Shown piece by piece: positions 8,784 to 17,663 of a DNA stretch of 64,000 bases (its first letter is position 1; each line of letters opens with the position of its first letter). A program made the position numbers and the translations under genes. The DNA lies in the NCBI GenBank assembly GCA_963760935.1, contig CAVXFB010000003.1, positions 930,001-994,000 on the forward strand. The letters are read 5' to 3'. The notes under the pieces were generated by a model, which saw nothing but the letters and a program-made list of their open reading frames with translations, was not told the DNA's origin and searched no databases. Origin of the DNA: CAVXFB01 sp963760935. Lineage in GTDB: Bacteria; Planctomycetota; Planctomycetia; Pirellulales; Thermoguttaceae.

Positions 8784-10283
8784 TCATTTCGCCACGGTCA
8801 CGCGATATTGAATTCGAGGCGTGGTCGCCGGGCCGCCATTGACGTCGATGACGCCCGTCTGACCCTCCAAGCAATACCCGAACGGCTCACCGGTTGCCGG
8901 GTTATTGGGGATGGGGACGACCTTGACCTCGTCCAGCGTTGCTGGCAATCGTCCTTCGTGCTCGGCAGCGTACAGCCGGAGTGCCTCGATACATCGTAGT
9001 GCCGCCAATTGGCGGTCGGTTCGAGCAAATCTGAACATGGCATTGGCCGAACCGCCCGGCAAGAGCATCGAGGCGGCCGGAATTGGCTCGTGCTTCGTAG
9101 CGTCCGCGAGTCTAGGTTCTAAGGCTCCCAACCCTTTTTGTGCAAGCCAATACGGTACGTGCCACCATTGAAACATTTCGTCCCGAAATATCTCATATTG
9201 GTGGAGAGCATGGAGCATGACCACTTGCGCCGGAGGCATGGCATTAAGCTCCTGCTGGGTGTAGCCCCCTGCCAACAGATCAGCCTTCGCTTTTGGAATC
9301 GCGCCGAGAGCGTGGGATATGATCTTGGCAACTTCAGCCGCCTGATCCTCTTTAGACACTTTTGCTCGCTTGAACGTGCTCCCATAACGCACTGCGTCCA
9401 CTACAAAGCGTCGCAAGATCAAGTCCCATTGTTCGGGCGCGTACTTTGCATGGCGAGCAGCAGCCAATTCGGGATATTGTAGGTATAGGCCGTCATACTC
9501 GGCATCGACGGACTTCACAGGGTCGATCAATGGATGTGGAAGCTCAGTGATCGTCCAATAGAGATTCGGGACGCCCGGCTGCTGAATGAGCGTCAACAAT
9601 TGGTCGCTCATCATGTTGGCAATCGTTGCTCCAACCAATCCGCTGACGAGAAACGGCTGCTCGGCAATATGACGTGCCATTCCATACCCCACCTGCAATG
9701 ACGCTATGGCCTCCGCGTATTTCCCCTCGGCGATCTGCAACCGCGCGCGCAAGGCAACCACGCGGGCCACGTTGCGAAACTCCTGCACTTCCGGCAGCAA
9801 CATCTCGAAGATTCTACCTTGCCGCAACGGCAGGTCCCACTCGCAGCGTTCGCAATGCACGGCCAGAGACAATTGAGAGGCTACTGTTCCACCATATAGG
9901 TCAACCAGTTTTCGCACTTTGTCGCGAGGCAATTTATCAAGCGGCATCTCCAACCATGACACCAAGTGATCGAGGTCAGACTCTTTTCCAGCCGCCTGCT
10001 CAGCAAGACCTCGCCATATTTCCAGATGTCGCATCAAGGCTTTCAAGTAGCACGGAATCGCGCTGCCAGGCGTACGATCGAGAAACGTTGGCAAGAGGTG
10101 ATACTTCAACGTAGGCTTCGGCAGGGCGGCTGGGTGGATCGTTACAGAAATGATGTCAATTCGCGGTTCCTGCGGTGCCTTGGACTTTGCCGCGCCATCG
10201 GCTGCTTCGCAGCGCGCGGCGAGTAGGAGTACAAGACCGAATAGCAGCACACGTTCAAAATAGTTTTTCCGTCGGAGGATCAT
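8784..10283 (-). CDS. Secreted protein of unknown function linked to an ECF sigma factor
   Basis: About 499 residues. The N-terminus has a signal peptide (basic MILRRKNYFER, then VLLFGLVLLLAARCEA), with the Cys in AARCEA as a possible lipoprotein site. The mature part is mostly helical, including QLSLAVHCERCEWDLPLRQG and a TPR-like stretch around residues 190-215 (ARLQIAEGKYAEAIASLQ). It ends with a segment (RLPATLDEVKVVPIPNNPAT) similar to other planctomycete secreted proteins. It starts 17 bases after the anti-sigma-like gene, so the three probably form one operon. I do not recognise a catalytic motif. A role in envelope sensing is only an inference from context. Confidence 0.7.
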   Translation of the reverse strand: MILRRKNYFERVLLFGLVLLLAARCEAADGAAKSKAPQEPRIDIISVTIHPAALPKPTLKYHLLPTFLDRTPGSAIPCYLKALMRHLEIWRGLAEQAAGKESDLDHLVSWLEMPLDKLPRDKVRKLVDLYGGTVASQLSLAVHCERCEWDLPLRQGRIFEMLLPEVQEFRNVARVVALRARLQIAEGKYAEAIASLQVGYGMARHIAEQPFLVSGLVGATIANMMSDQLLTLIQQPGVPNLYWTITELPHPLIDPVKSVDAEYDGLYLQYPELAAARHAKYAPEQWDLILRRFVVDAVRYGSTFKRAKVSKEDQAAEVAKIISHALGAIPKAKADLLAGGYTQQELNAMPPAQVVMLHALHQYEIFRDEMFQWWHVPYWLAQKGLGALEPRLADATKHEPIPAASMLLPGGSANAMFRFARTDRQLAALRCIEALRLYAAEHEGRLPATLDEVKVVPIPNNPATGEPFGYCLEGQTGVIDVNGGPATTPRIQYRVTVAK

Positions 10284-10300
10284 CGCGTATCTCCCTTACC

Positions 10301-10786
10301 TTATGAGGGTGACTCTTTGAGCAGTTCATCGATTAGGTCGCGATAGCTGTCTCTTCGTGGTGCGATAGGCGCAGTGCTCGCTGCCGGGGTATTGAGTTGT
10401 GGCATCGCGTCTACGCCCTTCTCCAGCACCAACTTGCAGAGCCGTCGATTTTCCCAGGGCGAAGAGGGTGATTCGGAGACGGGAGAAAACTCTGGCACGG
10501 GTGGGAGACTGCGTGCGGACACGTACACGACCCGTTCAACGATTTGCGGAGTGCCGCGGGCCGACCACAACAGCCCGAACGTCACAGCGGCCATCAGCGA
10601 AGCCGAGAGGGCACATGGCCAGAGCCAAGCCGTGATATATCGGCTATGACGCGGCTGAGGCTTGGCAGACGCCCGTCCCGCCAGAAACATCAATCGGTCG
10701 CGCCGGACGCTGCTGGGCGCCGGCGTCAAGCTGCCGAGCACCGCCTCGATTGCCGCCAGTTCGTCGTCTAACCGTTTTTCGGACAT
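10301..10786 (-). CDS. Membrane anti-sigma-like protein
   Basis: About 161 residues starting MSEKRLDDELAAIEAVLGS. A short acidic N-terminal cytoplasmic region is followed by one membrane segment near residues 48-71 (ITAWLWPCALSASLMAAVTF) and a Pro/Ser-rich outer part. The start overlaps the end of the sigma-factor gene by 19 bases, which favours it over longer upstream starts that would lie deep in the sigma gene. Size, topology and position fit an anti-sigma factor or sigma-linked regulator. No zinc-binding HxxxCxxC motif is visible, so it is not a ZAS-type protein. Confidence 0.65.
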   Translation of the reverse strand: MSEKRLDDELAAIEAVLGSLTPAPSSVRRDRLMFLAGRASAKPQPRHSRYITAWLWPCALSASLMAAVTFGLLWSARGTPQIVERVVYVSARSLPPVPEFSPVSESPSSPWENRRLCKLVLEKGVDAMPQLNTPAASTAPIAPRRDSYRDLIDELLKESPS

Positions 10787-11289
10787 GACGCCCTCAATTT
10801 CTTGCGTAAAACTAATAGGCCGGCTTCGTAGCGTCGGTGGGCCGCGCTGTCGGAGATGCCTACCAACTGGCCGATCTGTTGAAAGGACAATCCGCCCCAA
10901 ATCCGGGCGACCACGACTTCGCGATATTCGTTCGGCAATAATTCTATTGCGGTTGTCGCTGCATCGGCGTCAATCCGGTCTTCCGCTGACCGCTCGAACC
11001 ACGCCGATCGGCAGCCGGCCGCCTCTGTTTCATGACGTTTTCGCCGCCGTGTGGAACGTGACGCACTGATTGCCTTGTTGCGTACCACCCGATACAGCCA
11101 AGCCACGACATCATCAGGCACGCTGATCTGCACAGACAATTCCATCAGGGCTTCTTGGACAACGTCCTCTGCGCAGTCGCACAGTTGCCGAGCGTATAGT
11201 TCCAAGGCCGCCGCATGGCGATCAAACAAGCATCCGAGATACTCTGGACCGATGGAACCGTCGGCGTTGGGGTCGTTCTCGCTCACCAT
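10768..11289 (-). CDS. ECF RNA polymerase sigma factor
   Basis: About 173 residues from MVSENDPNADG. Region 2 includes LYARQLCDCAEDVVQEALMEL, where the DCAEDVVQE part is the classic sigma-70 region 2 signature, and VVAWLYRVVRNKAISASRS. Region 4 has LPNEYREVVVARIWGGLSFQ and IGQLVGISDSAAHRRYEAG, a helix-turn-helix for the -35 element. An upstream in-frame start would add 14 residues without conserved content. It heads a three-gene unit with the membrane protein and the secreted protein. The regulon is unknown. Confidence 0.88.
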   Translation of the reverse strand: MVSENDPNADGSIGPEYLGCLFDRHAAALELYARQLCDCAEDVVQEALMELSVQISVPDDVVAWLYRVVRNKAISASRSTRRRKRHETEAAGCRSAWFERSAEDRIDADAATTAIELLPNEYREVVVARIWGGLSFQQIGQLVGISDSAAHRRYEAGLLVLRKKLRASCPKNG

Positions 11290-11379
11290 GATAAAGACGC
11301 CGGCCAAACAACGTTGTCCCGCGATTTCCAAGAATTCGGGGCGTTGAACCTCTCAGGCATGGCGTGGCGCGGCAAACCA

Positions 11380-11414
11380 CCCTCACCCTGGCCCTCTCCC
11401 GGAGGGAGAGGGGA
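11380..11414. repeat. Palindromic repeat, family B copy 1
   Basis: CCCTCACCCTGG leads into CCCTCTCCC, a GGA loop and GGGAGAGGG. Copies lie at 26264 and 45846. The stop codon of larA is inside this element, and its last residues (VPSPSGRGPG) are translated from it. A GC-rich hairpin here could also weaken transcription, but there is no T-tract. Confidence 0.75.
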
Positions 11415-12870
11415 CCGTGGCGGCAACGCGAGTCGTAGCAGAAGTCGTAGAAGCTGATTCCAGTCGGCCACGATAGGCCCAAAGACCCAAGGCTGGATTG
11501 CTCACGTAATAGACGCGCTCGCCATCGGGCAGCGTATTCCAGCCGTCGACGAGCGTCTTTGGATTGTAACGCTGCTGCATCGCGTCGAGTTCGGCATATC
11601 GATAGCCGACCGATTCGATCTCCTCACGGCTCAGCTTGCCGGGGCAGTAGGTGATCGTGAATCGGCCTTCCGACGAACCGTGGATCAAGTGCGCAGCCGC
11701 CGACAGATTCTTGGGCAGGTCGTCGGTCTCGTCTACGAATCGCATGACTTCGGGCGTGGTGCGGTATCCGTACTTGCGAATCATTCGGTCGATCTCGGGG
11801 TCTTCGCCGAACGTGCCGACGCTTGGCGCGAGCACAATCAATTCGCCCTCGTCGGCAATGGCCATGCGGGTGCGGTAGATCGCCTTATTGCCCAGCCAAG
11901 TGCTGTGGAACTCCTCGGGATCGAGGTACACGACCACTTTCTTGAGTGGTTCGTCGAGCACCGTGAAATTCACCTTGACCGACAACTCCGCCGCGCGGTG
12001 GAAACACTCGATGTCGTCGCCGATAAACAAACCGCGGACCGCAAGGTTGGACGGCAATGGCAGCGGACCGTCATCGTTGGCTGGATGTGAAGGGGTCAGG
12101 TCCATGTTTTCGGTCGAGGCGTACGCGCCGTCGCGATGTGTATCCGCCGAAAAATGGACCAGACCCCGACCGTCGCGCCGGCTGAGTTCTTCCGGGCTGC
12201 GTGGGCCGATTACCGTGAGCACGAACAGCAGCGGCAGATGGGGGCAGAAATGGTCTTGGGCGTAGTTCAGGATCTGTCGCAGGGGCGTGTCGGCCCGGCC
12301 CATCATCCGTTCCATGCCGTAGGCGGCGCCGATGAAGTGGCTTTCGTTGATGCCCGCCTGTCCACCGGTGCCGACGAACAGGTTCTTGTTGTAATTGGCC
12401 ATGCCGATGACTTCATGCGGCACGACCTGGCCGATCGAGAGGATCAGGTCGTGGCCGCCCTGCCACACCAGTCGGTTGAGTTGTGTCGGCCAGGGTTTGT
12501 GGTAGATGCCTTCGGTCACCCGGCTAACGAACTCGGCCGGCACTTCGCCGATGGTGACCACGTCGCGCCGCCAATCGTGAACGCGGATGAGCGACCGCGG
12601 CACCGTGGGAAACATGCGGTCCAACTGCCAATCGGGCATGGCCACGTGCGTGCCAAGGGCCGGCATGACGTCGACCAGGCGCTGGCCAAAATATTCGTAC
12701 GCCATGCAGCACAGTGGCCCGGCCATGCTGTTCGCACGCGTGAAGTCGGGCGGCAGCGCCAGCACCTTGTGACGCGGCTCCAATTTTTGAAGCGTCTCGA
12801 ACAGCGCCGCATGCAAGTCGCTGTGGCTCAAGTCCGTTTCGGGCGTACCTTCAGCGTAGTAGAGAGTCAT
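11383..12870 (-). CDS. larA: Nickel-dependent lactate racemase family protein (LarA/DUF2088)
   Basis: About 495 residues. LarA racemises lactate with a covalently attached nickel-pincer nucleotide. The key residues are visible with the right spacing: PDFTR (Asp42/Arg45), GTHVAM (His75), then PHEVIGMANYNKNLF and SHF, giving His152, Lys162 and His178. The intervals of 10 and 16 residues match His174, Lys184 and His200 of the Lactobacillus enzyme, Lys184 being the cofactor attachment site. The protein is longer than typical LarA (about 420), with extra residues after 200 and a repeat-derived C-terminus. No larB, larC or larE cofactor genes are in the window. Substrate could be another 2-hydroxy acid. 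It is divergent from hydE. Confidence 0.83.
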   Translation of the reverse strand: MTLYYAEGTPETDLSHSDLHAALFETLQKLEPRHKVLALPPDFTRANSMAGPLCCMAYEYFGQRLVDVMPALGTHVAMPDWQLDRMFPTVPRSLIRVHDWRRDVVTIGEVPAEFVSRVTEGIYHKPWPTQLNRLVWQGGHDLILSIGQVVPHEVIGMANYNKNLFVGTGGQAGINESHFIGAAYGMERMMGRADTPLRQILNYAQDHFCPHLPLLFVLTVIGPRSPEELSRRDGRGLVHFSADTHRDGAYASTENMDLTPSHPANDDGPLPLPSNLAVRGLFIGDDIECFHRAAELSVKVNFTVLDEPLKKVVVYLDPEEFHSTWLGNKAIYRTRMAIADEGELIVLAPSVGTFGEDPEIDRMIRKYGYRTTPEVMRFVDETDDLPKNLSAAAHLIHGSSEGRFTITYCPGKLSREEIESVGYRYAELDAMQQRYNPKTLVDGWNTLPDGERVYYVSNPALGLWAYRGRLESASTTSATTRVAATVPSPSGRGPG

Positions 12871-13049
12871 GCCGAACCCTTCAAAGAATCACGTCAGCTA
12901 CCGATTTCAAAGTACCACAGACGCCCTATTGTCGCTAGGCTCGATGCCGGTTGCCTCGGTTGCCTCCGGGGAGGGAGCACAAACGCATCAGGCCTGCATT
13001 CGAGAGTGCAGATAAGTATAATAAACAACAAAGACATTGGGACGGATGG

Positions 13050-14144
13050 ATGGAACGCCGCGAAATTCTCTCTTGGCTACGTGAAACCGACGCAATCCGC
13101 CTCGGCGAACTCTGGCGATTGGCCGATCGAACCCGGCAGGAATTCGTTGGCGGCGAGGTTCATTTGCGCGGTCTTATCGAACTGTCCAACTACTGCGTCC
13201 GGCTCTGCGGCTACTGCGGGTTGCGGGCTGGGAATCGCGGATTGACGCGCTATCGCATGCCCGACGAAGAGATCATGGCGTGCGTCCGCGATGCCATGGG
13301 CTTCGGCTACGGGACGGTGGTACTCCAGTCGGGCGAAGATCCGGAACTGACATGTGAGCGAATTTTGCGATTGGTCGAGCGCATCAAGGCCGAGACGCCG
13401 CTGGCCGTGACACTCAGTCTGGGCGAGCGCGATGACGAGGAGCTGGTCGCGTGGCGCCGGGCCGGGGCCGATCGCTACTTGCTGCGGTTCGAGACGTCCA
13501 ATCGAAAACTGTACGATCGGATTCATCCGCCGCGGCCGGGACGCGGGGACAGGCAAGAGTGTCAGCCCCATCGCGATCGCGTGGCGATTCTCGGAACTTT
13601 GAGGCAGCTCGGCTACGAGGTCGGAAGCGGCGTGATGATCGGCATCCCTGGCCAGACGTTTGACGACTTAACCGATGATATTGAGTTGTTCGGGCGGCTA
13701 AACCTCGACATGATTGGCACGGGACCGTATCTGAGGCATCCGGATACACCGCTGGCCCATGACGTCGAGTGGCCCGACGCCGACGATCAGGTTCCAGCCA
13801 CCGAGGAGATGGCGTACAAGGTGATCGCCTTGGCACGGCTGGTGTGTCCGCGCGCTAATATACCGGCTACAACGGCGTTGGCCACGCTGAACATTCAGCA
13901 AGGGCGAGAGCTTGGACTGGTGCGTGGGGCGAACATCGTTATGCCGAATCTCACGCCGCCGCAATATCGTGCGCTCTACGAAATTTATCCGGATAAAGCG
14001 TGTATCGCCGAGACCGGCGAGGCGTGCCACCATTGCCTTGCGGGCCGGATTCGATCGATCGGCCGCTGGCCGGGTCGGGGCCGAGGAGACTCGCCGAATT
14101 ATACTGCGCCGGCAACCACGTCGGGCCCAACCGTGGTACAATAG
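13050..14144 (+). CDS. hydE: [FeFe]-hydrogenase H-cluster maturase HydE
   Basis: Radical SAM enzyme of about 364 residues that acts on the HydG-derived iron-cysteine complex during assembly of the diiron subsite. The cluster motif CVRLCGYC occupies residues 49-56 after the family-typical VHLRGLIELSNY. Further HydE segments are TVVLQSGEDP, LSLGERDDEEL, RFETSNRKLYDRIHP and GSGVMIGIPGQTFDDL. A second ATG four bases upstream is out of frame, and longer in-frame starts add unconserved sequence. The last 25 or so residues are Gly/Pro/Thr-rich and look degenerate. HydG follows after 46 bases that contain a perfect hairpin. The pair with HydG and HydF makes the assignment firm. Confidence 0.92.
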   Translation: MERREILSWLRETDAIRLGELWRLADRTRQEFVGGEVHLRGLIELSNYCVRLCGYCGLRAGNRGLTRYRMPDEEIMACVRDAMGFGYGTVVLQSGEDPELTCERILRLVERIKAETPLAVTLSLGERDDEELVAWRRAGADRYLLRFETSNRKLYDRIHPPRPGRGDRQECQPHRDRVAILGTLRQLGYEVGSGVMIGIPGQTFDDLTDDIELFGRLNLDMIGTGPYLRHPDTPLAHDVEWPDADDQVPATEEMAYKVIALARLVCPRANIPATTALATLNIQQGRELGLVRGANIVMPNLTPPQYRALYEIYPDKACIAETGEACHHCLAGRIRSIGRWPGRGRGDSPNYTAPATTSGPTVVQ

Positions 14145-14152
14145 AAGTTTGC

Positions 14153-14175
14153 CTGTAGGAGGCCGACTCCTACAG
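14153..14175. repeat. Perfect hairpin between hydE and hydG
   Basis: CTGTAGGAG and CTCCTACAG form a nine-base perfect stem around a GCCGA loop. It sits 15 bases before the hydG ATG and just upstream of the GGGAG ribosome-binding site. It may be a dispersed repeat, an mRNA-processing site or a brake on translation; sequence alone does not decide. There is no T-tract for termination. Confidence 0.7.
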
Positions 14176-14190
14176 TTCCAGGGAGTGATT

Positions 14191-15615
14191 ATGTCGTTTG
14201 CATTGGATACGAACAAACTGAGCCGTAGCGGCTTCGATTTCATCGATGAAGATCGTCTTCACGGCCTGCTAGAGCGTCGAGCCGAGCCGGCCCAAGTCCG
14301 CGACATTATCGCCAAGAGCCTGTCAAAACAGCCGCTGACGATCGAAGAGACGGCCGTGTTGCTGTCGGCGGCCGAGCCCACATTGGTCGAGCAGATTTTC
14401 GACGCCGCCCGGCAACTGAAGAACGACGTGTATGGCAACCGCATCGTGCTCTTCGCTCCGCTGTACATCGGCAACGACTGCACGAACGACTGCGAGTACT
14501 GCGCGTTTCGTCGCTCGAATCGTCAGGCCGTCCGCCGCACGCTCAACGAGGAGGAAATCCACCAGCAAGTGCATGCCTTGGAGAAGAAGGGGCACAAACG
14601 GTTGATTCTCGTCTTCGGGGAGCATCCGCATTATGACCCGGAATTCATGGCGGAATGCGTGCGGCACGTGTACGCCACGACGACGGGCCACGGCGAGATT
14701 CGCCGCGTGAATATCAACGCCGCGCCCTTGGATCATGACGGCTACGCCACCGTCAAGGCGTCCGGCATCGGCACGTACCAGATCTTCCAGGAAACCTATC
14801 ACCACGCAACGTATCAGCAGGTTCACCCGCAGGGAACGCGGAAGGGCAATTATCTTTGGCGGCTCGATGGCGTATCACGGGCAATGGAGGCCGAGTGCGA
14901 CGACGTCGGCATCGGCGCCCTGTTCGGTCTGTACGACTGGCGGTTCGAGGTTCTGGGGCTGGTCAGCCACGCCTTGCATTTGCAGAAGCACTACAACTGC
15001 GGCCCGCACACGATTAGCTTTCCTCGGCTGCGGCCGGCGCAGGGCGTGTCGCTTGACGACACGTATCTCGTTAGCGACGAAGACCTGAAGCGGCTTGTGG
15101 CCATCTTGCGGCTTTCGGTTCCGTATACCGGACTGATACTGACGGCCCGAGAGACGCCGGAGGTTCGCCGCGATGTACTGGCCTTCGGCGTGTCGCAAAT
15201 CGACGCCGGCAGCCGCATCGAGTTGGGCGGATACACCGAGGCGGGCGATACGCAGATGATGGAGCGCGAGCAATTTCAATTGGGCGACATCCGCGCCTTG
15301 GACGAAGTGGCACGCCAACTGCTGGTCGACGGCTACATCCCGAGCTTCTGCACCGCCTGCTACCGGCTGGGGCGCACCGGCGAGCAGTTCATGGAGTTTG
15401 CGATACCGGGCTTTATTCAGAATCTCTGCACGCCCAACGCGATGAGCACGCTGATGGAATATCTGGTCGACTATGCGTCGCCCGAAACCCGCATCGCCGG
15501 CCAGAAAGTCATCGCGCGCGAGCTCGAAAAGCTTCCTGACGGCGAGCGAAAGCGGCAGCTAGTGGACCGTCTGCGACGGATCGTGGAAGGGGACGAACGC
15601 GATCTATACTTCTGA
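14191..15615 (+). CDS. hydG: [FeFe]-hydrogenase H-cluster maturase HydG
   Basis: Radical SAM tyrosine lyase of about 474 residues that cleaves tyrosine to make the CO and CN ligands of the H-cluster. The N-terminal cluster motif CTNDCEYC is at residues 97-104. The C-terminal auxiliary cluster, specific to HydG among its relatives, is present as Cys387 and Cys390 (SFCTACYRLGRTG) with Cys413 (FIQNLC). This separates it from the thiamine enzyme ThiH, which lacks that cluster. GDNA-like HydG segments such as ETYHHATYQQVHP and GALFGLYDWRFEVLGL are intact. A GGGAG site precedes the ATG. The stop overlaps the aspA start by one base (TGATG), implying co-translation. Confidence 0.95.
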   Translation: MSFALDTNKLSRSGFDFIDEDRLHGLLERRAEPAQVRDIIAKSLSKQPLTIEETAVLLSAAEPTLVEQIFDAARQLKNDVYGNRIVLFAPLYIGNDCTNDCEYCAFRRSNRQAVRRTLNEEEIHQQVHALEKKGHKRLILVFGEHPHYDPEFMAECVRHVYATTTGHGEIRRVNINAAPLDHDGYATVKASGIGTYQIFQETYHHATYQQVHPQGTRKGNYLWRLDGVSRAMEAECDDVGIGALFGLYDWRFEVLGLVSHALHLQKHYNCGPHTISFPRLRPAQGVSLDDTYLVSDEDLKRLVAILRLSVPYTGLILTARETPEVRRDVLAFGVSQIDAGSRIELGGYTEAGDTQMMEREQFQLGDIRALDEVARQLLVDGYIPSFCTACYRLGRTGEQFMEFAIPGFIQNLCTPNAMSTLMEYLVDYASPETRIAGQKVIARELEKLPDGERKRQLVDRLRRIVEGDERDLYF

Positions 15616-17021
15616 TGCCATCTATGACACACCGCTCGGAAACCGACCTCTTGGGCAGCCGCGACGTGCCGGCTGACGTGCTTTGGGGCATCCATACTCT
15701 GCGGGCGATGGAAAGCTTCCCCATTGCCAACCGCCCCGTCCATCGGCGGCTGGTTCATGCCTACGGCACAGTAAAGCTGGCGGCCGCGCGGACCAATCAT
15801 GGGCTTGGCCGCTGGGATGACACCACTTTCAACGCGATCGAGGCAGCATGCCAACAGATGATCGCCGGCGCACTGGACGGCCAGGTCATTGTCGATGCGT
15901 TGCAGGGAGGCGCCGGCACCTCGACCAACATGAACGTCAACGAGGTGCTGACGAACCGAGCCCTGCAACTACTCGGCCGGCCGCTGGGCGACTATCACAC
16001 GCTGAATCCGCACGACGATCTGAATCTGCACCAATCGACCAACGATACTTATCCCACGGCCTTGAAAGTCGCAGCCATTTTCGCCCTCCACGATCTGGAA
16101 GCAAAAGTCGTAGCTCTCTTGGAATCGTTTCAAGCCAAGGAGAAGCAAACGGCCAACGTGGTGAAGATCGGCCGGACGGAATTGCAGGACGCAGTGCTGA
16201 CGACGCTCGGCCGCGAAATGGCGGCCTACGCCGAGGCCATTTCCCGCGATCGTTGGCGAATCTACAAGTGCGAAGAGCGGCTGCGCGTGGTGAACCTCGG
16301 CGGCACTGCGATCGGCACGGGCCTTGGCGCCCCGCGACAATACATCTTCCGCGTCGTCGAGGAACTGCGGCAAATCACGGGCCTAGGGCTTGCCCGAGCG
16401 GAAAACCTGATCGAGGCTACGCAAAACGCGGACGCCTTCGTCGAGGTCAGCGGCATCTTGCGGACGCTGGCCGTCAATCTGCTGAAGATCGCCAACGATT
16501 TGCGCCTGCTCTCTTCCGGTCCGCACGCGGGGCTGGGCGATATCCGCTTGCCGCCGCGGCAGGCCGGCTCGTCGATCATGCCGGGCAAGGTCAACCCGGT
16601 GATCCCCGAGGCCGTGGCCCAGGCCGCCATTGCCGTGATGGGCCATGACCAGATGATCGTGCAAGCCGTTGCCGGCGGCAATCTCGAACTTAGCCAGTTT
16701 CTGCCGTTGGTTGCCGAAAGTTTGCTCACGTCAATCGATCTCTTGACCGCCGCGTGCGACATTTTCGCGCGACATTGCATCACAGGCATCGAGGCCGATG
16801 AGCACCGTTGCCGCCGCAACACGCACAACAGCACAACTCTATTGACGGCGCTTATCGAGAAGATCGGCTACGATATGGCAGAAGCGCTTGCCCGCGAAGT
16901 GTCGGCCAGTCATTGCGGCCAACGCAACGTCCGGCAGCTTGTGATCGAACGCGGACTGATGACCGCCGAGGAGTTCGATCAGTTGACGTCGCCCGAGCGC
17001 GTGACGAAGTTGGGATCGTGA
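15615..17021 (+). CDS. aspA: Aspartate ammonia-lyase
   Basis: Class II fumarase/aspartase superfamily enzyme of about 468 residues, which deaminates aspartate to fumarate and ammonium. The superfamily signature GSSIMPGKVNPVIPE is present near residues 317-331. So are TSTNMNVNEV and HQSTNDTYPTA, the aspartase versions of the other two conserved regions. The start overlaps the hydG stop. Aspartase genes are found beside hyd maturase genes in other bacteria, and released ammonium is a plausible nitrogen donor for the azadithiolate bridge of the H-cluster. Here the position between hydG and hydF supports that role, though a general metabolic function remains possible. Confidence 0.93.
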   Translation: MPSMTHRSETDLLGSRDVPADVLWGIHTLRAMESFPIANRPVHRRLVHAYGTVKLAAARTNHGLGRWDDTTFNAIEAACQQMIAGALDGQVIVDALQGGAGTSTNMNVNEVLTNRALQLLGRPLGDYHTLNPHDDLNLHQSTNDTYPTALKVAAIFALHDLEAKVVALLESFQAKEKQTANVVKIGRTELQDAVLTTLGREMAAYAEAISRDRWRIYKCEERLRVVNLGGTAIGTGLGAPRQYIFRVVEELRQITGLGLARAENLIEATQNADAFVEVSGILRTLAVNLLKIANDLRLLSSGPHAGLGDIRLPPRQAGSSIMPGKVNPVIPEAVAQAAIAVMGHDQMIVQAVAGGNLELSQFLPLVAESLLTSIDLLTAACDIFARHCITGIEADEHRCRRNTHNSTTLLTALIEKIGYDMAEALAREVSASHCGQRNVRQLVIERGLMTAEEFDQLTSPERVTKLGS

Positions 17022-17128
17022 GCGTACGCGGCATCACGCAGTGACGTGGGGGCCGCGCTTGCTCGAATGCAGGTTTCGATATAGAATCAGGTAACGGAAG
17101 AGTCACTGCGATTCGTCGGAGATTGCGT

Positions 17129-17353
17129 ATGGGTCGGCAGTATACCGAGTTGTTTCAACTGACGCTGCCCGAGAGGCTCCAGCTTGTCGAGGACCTTTGG
17201 GACAGTATCGCAGTCGAAGCCGAGAGCCTTCCGCTGTCCGACTGGCAGAGGGCCGAGTTGGACCGCCGCGCTGCGGAGCACCGCCAGAATCCCGACCTAG
17301 CCAGCACATGGGACGAGGCCAAACAGAGGATTCTTGCGCGGCATGGCCAATAG
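17129..17353 (+). CDS. Addiction-module antitoxin (TIGR02574-like)
   Basis: A 74-residue protein with the family pattern LTLPERLQLVEDLWDSIA, then LPLSDWQRAELDRRAAEH and TWDEAKQRI. These small acidic proteins pair with RelE/ParE-type toxins. An upstream TTG in frame would add two residues; the ATG is preferred. It overlaps the toxin gene by 11 bases. The module sits between aspA and hydF, splitting the maturase operon. Confidence 0.85.
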   Translation: MGRQYTELFQLTLPERLQLVEDLWDSIAVEAESLPLSDWQRAELDRRAAEHRQNPDLASTWDEAKQRILARHGQ

Positions 17354-17618
17354 GCTGCTGATTCTCGCTGCTGCGGAGCGCGACATCGCCGAGGCTTTTT
17401 CGTGGTACGAGAGTCGTCAGTTGGGCCTTGGGTTCGAGTTCTTGCGCGCCGTCGATACCCGCATCCAGTCGATTGCTCGCGCCCCGGAAATGTGCGGCTT
17501 CGTCGAAGGTCGGTATCGGTGCGGATTGGTCCGTCGGTTCCCATACGTAGTCCTCTACACTTACGAGGATCTTACGATTACCACCTACGCGGTTTTCCAC
17601 ACTTCGCAAGATCCTTAG
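17343..17618 (+). CDS. RelE/ParE family toxin
   Basis: A 91-residue protein with the ParE/RelE fold pattern: LILAAAERDIAEAFSWYESR for the N-terminal helices, FLRAVDTRIQSIARAPE, and the strands RRFPYVVLYTYEDLTITTYA ending in VFHTSQDP. It would target DNA gyrase (ParE-like) or ribosome-bound mRNA (RelE-like); sequence alone does not decide. It follows the antitoxin with an 11-base overlap, the usual arrangement for the family. Confidence 0.85.
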   Translation: MANRLLILAAAERDIAEAFSWYESRQLGLGFEFLRAVDTRIQSIARAPEMCGFVEGRYRCGLVRRFPYVVLYTYEDLTITTYAVFHTSQDP

Positions 17619-17663
17619 AAGTGGCGAGGTCGTTTGCGGTAGAGCAAATCTGGTAGAGGACGA

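Noticed and set aside
11380..11414. Family B hairpin as a terminator of larA
   Set aside because: The stem is strong but there is no T-tract, and identical copies lie inside actB where termination would be harmful.
12136..13245. Long plus-strand frame of 369 codons opposite larA
   Set aside because: It is a shadow of larA in GC-rich codons; larA has full active-site motifs, this frame has none.
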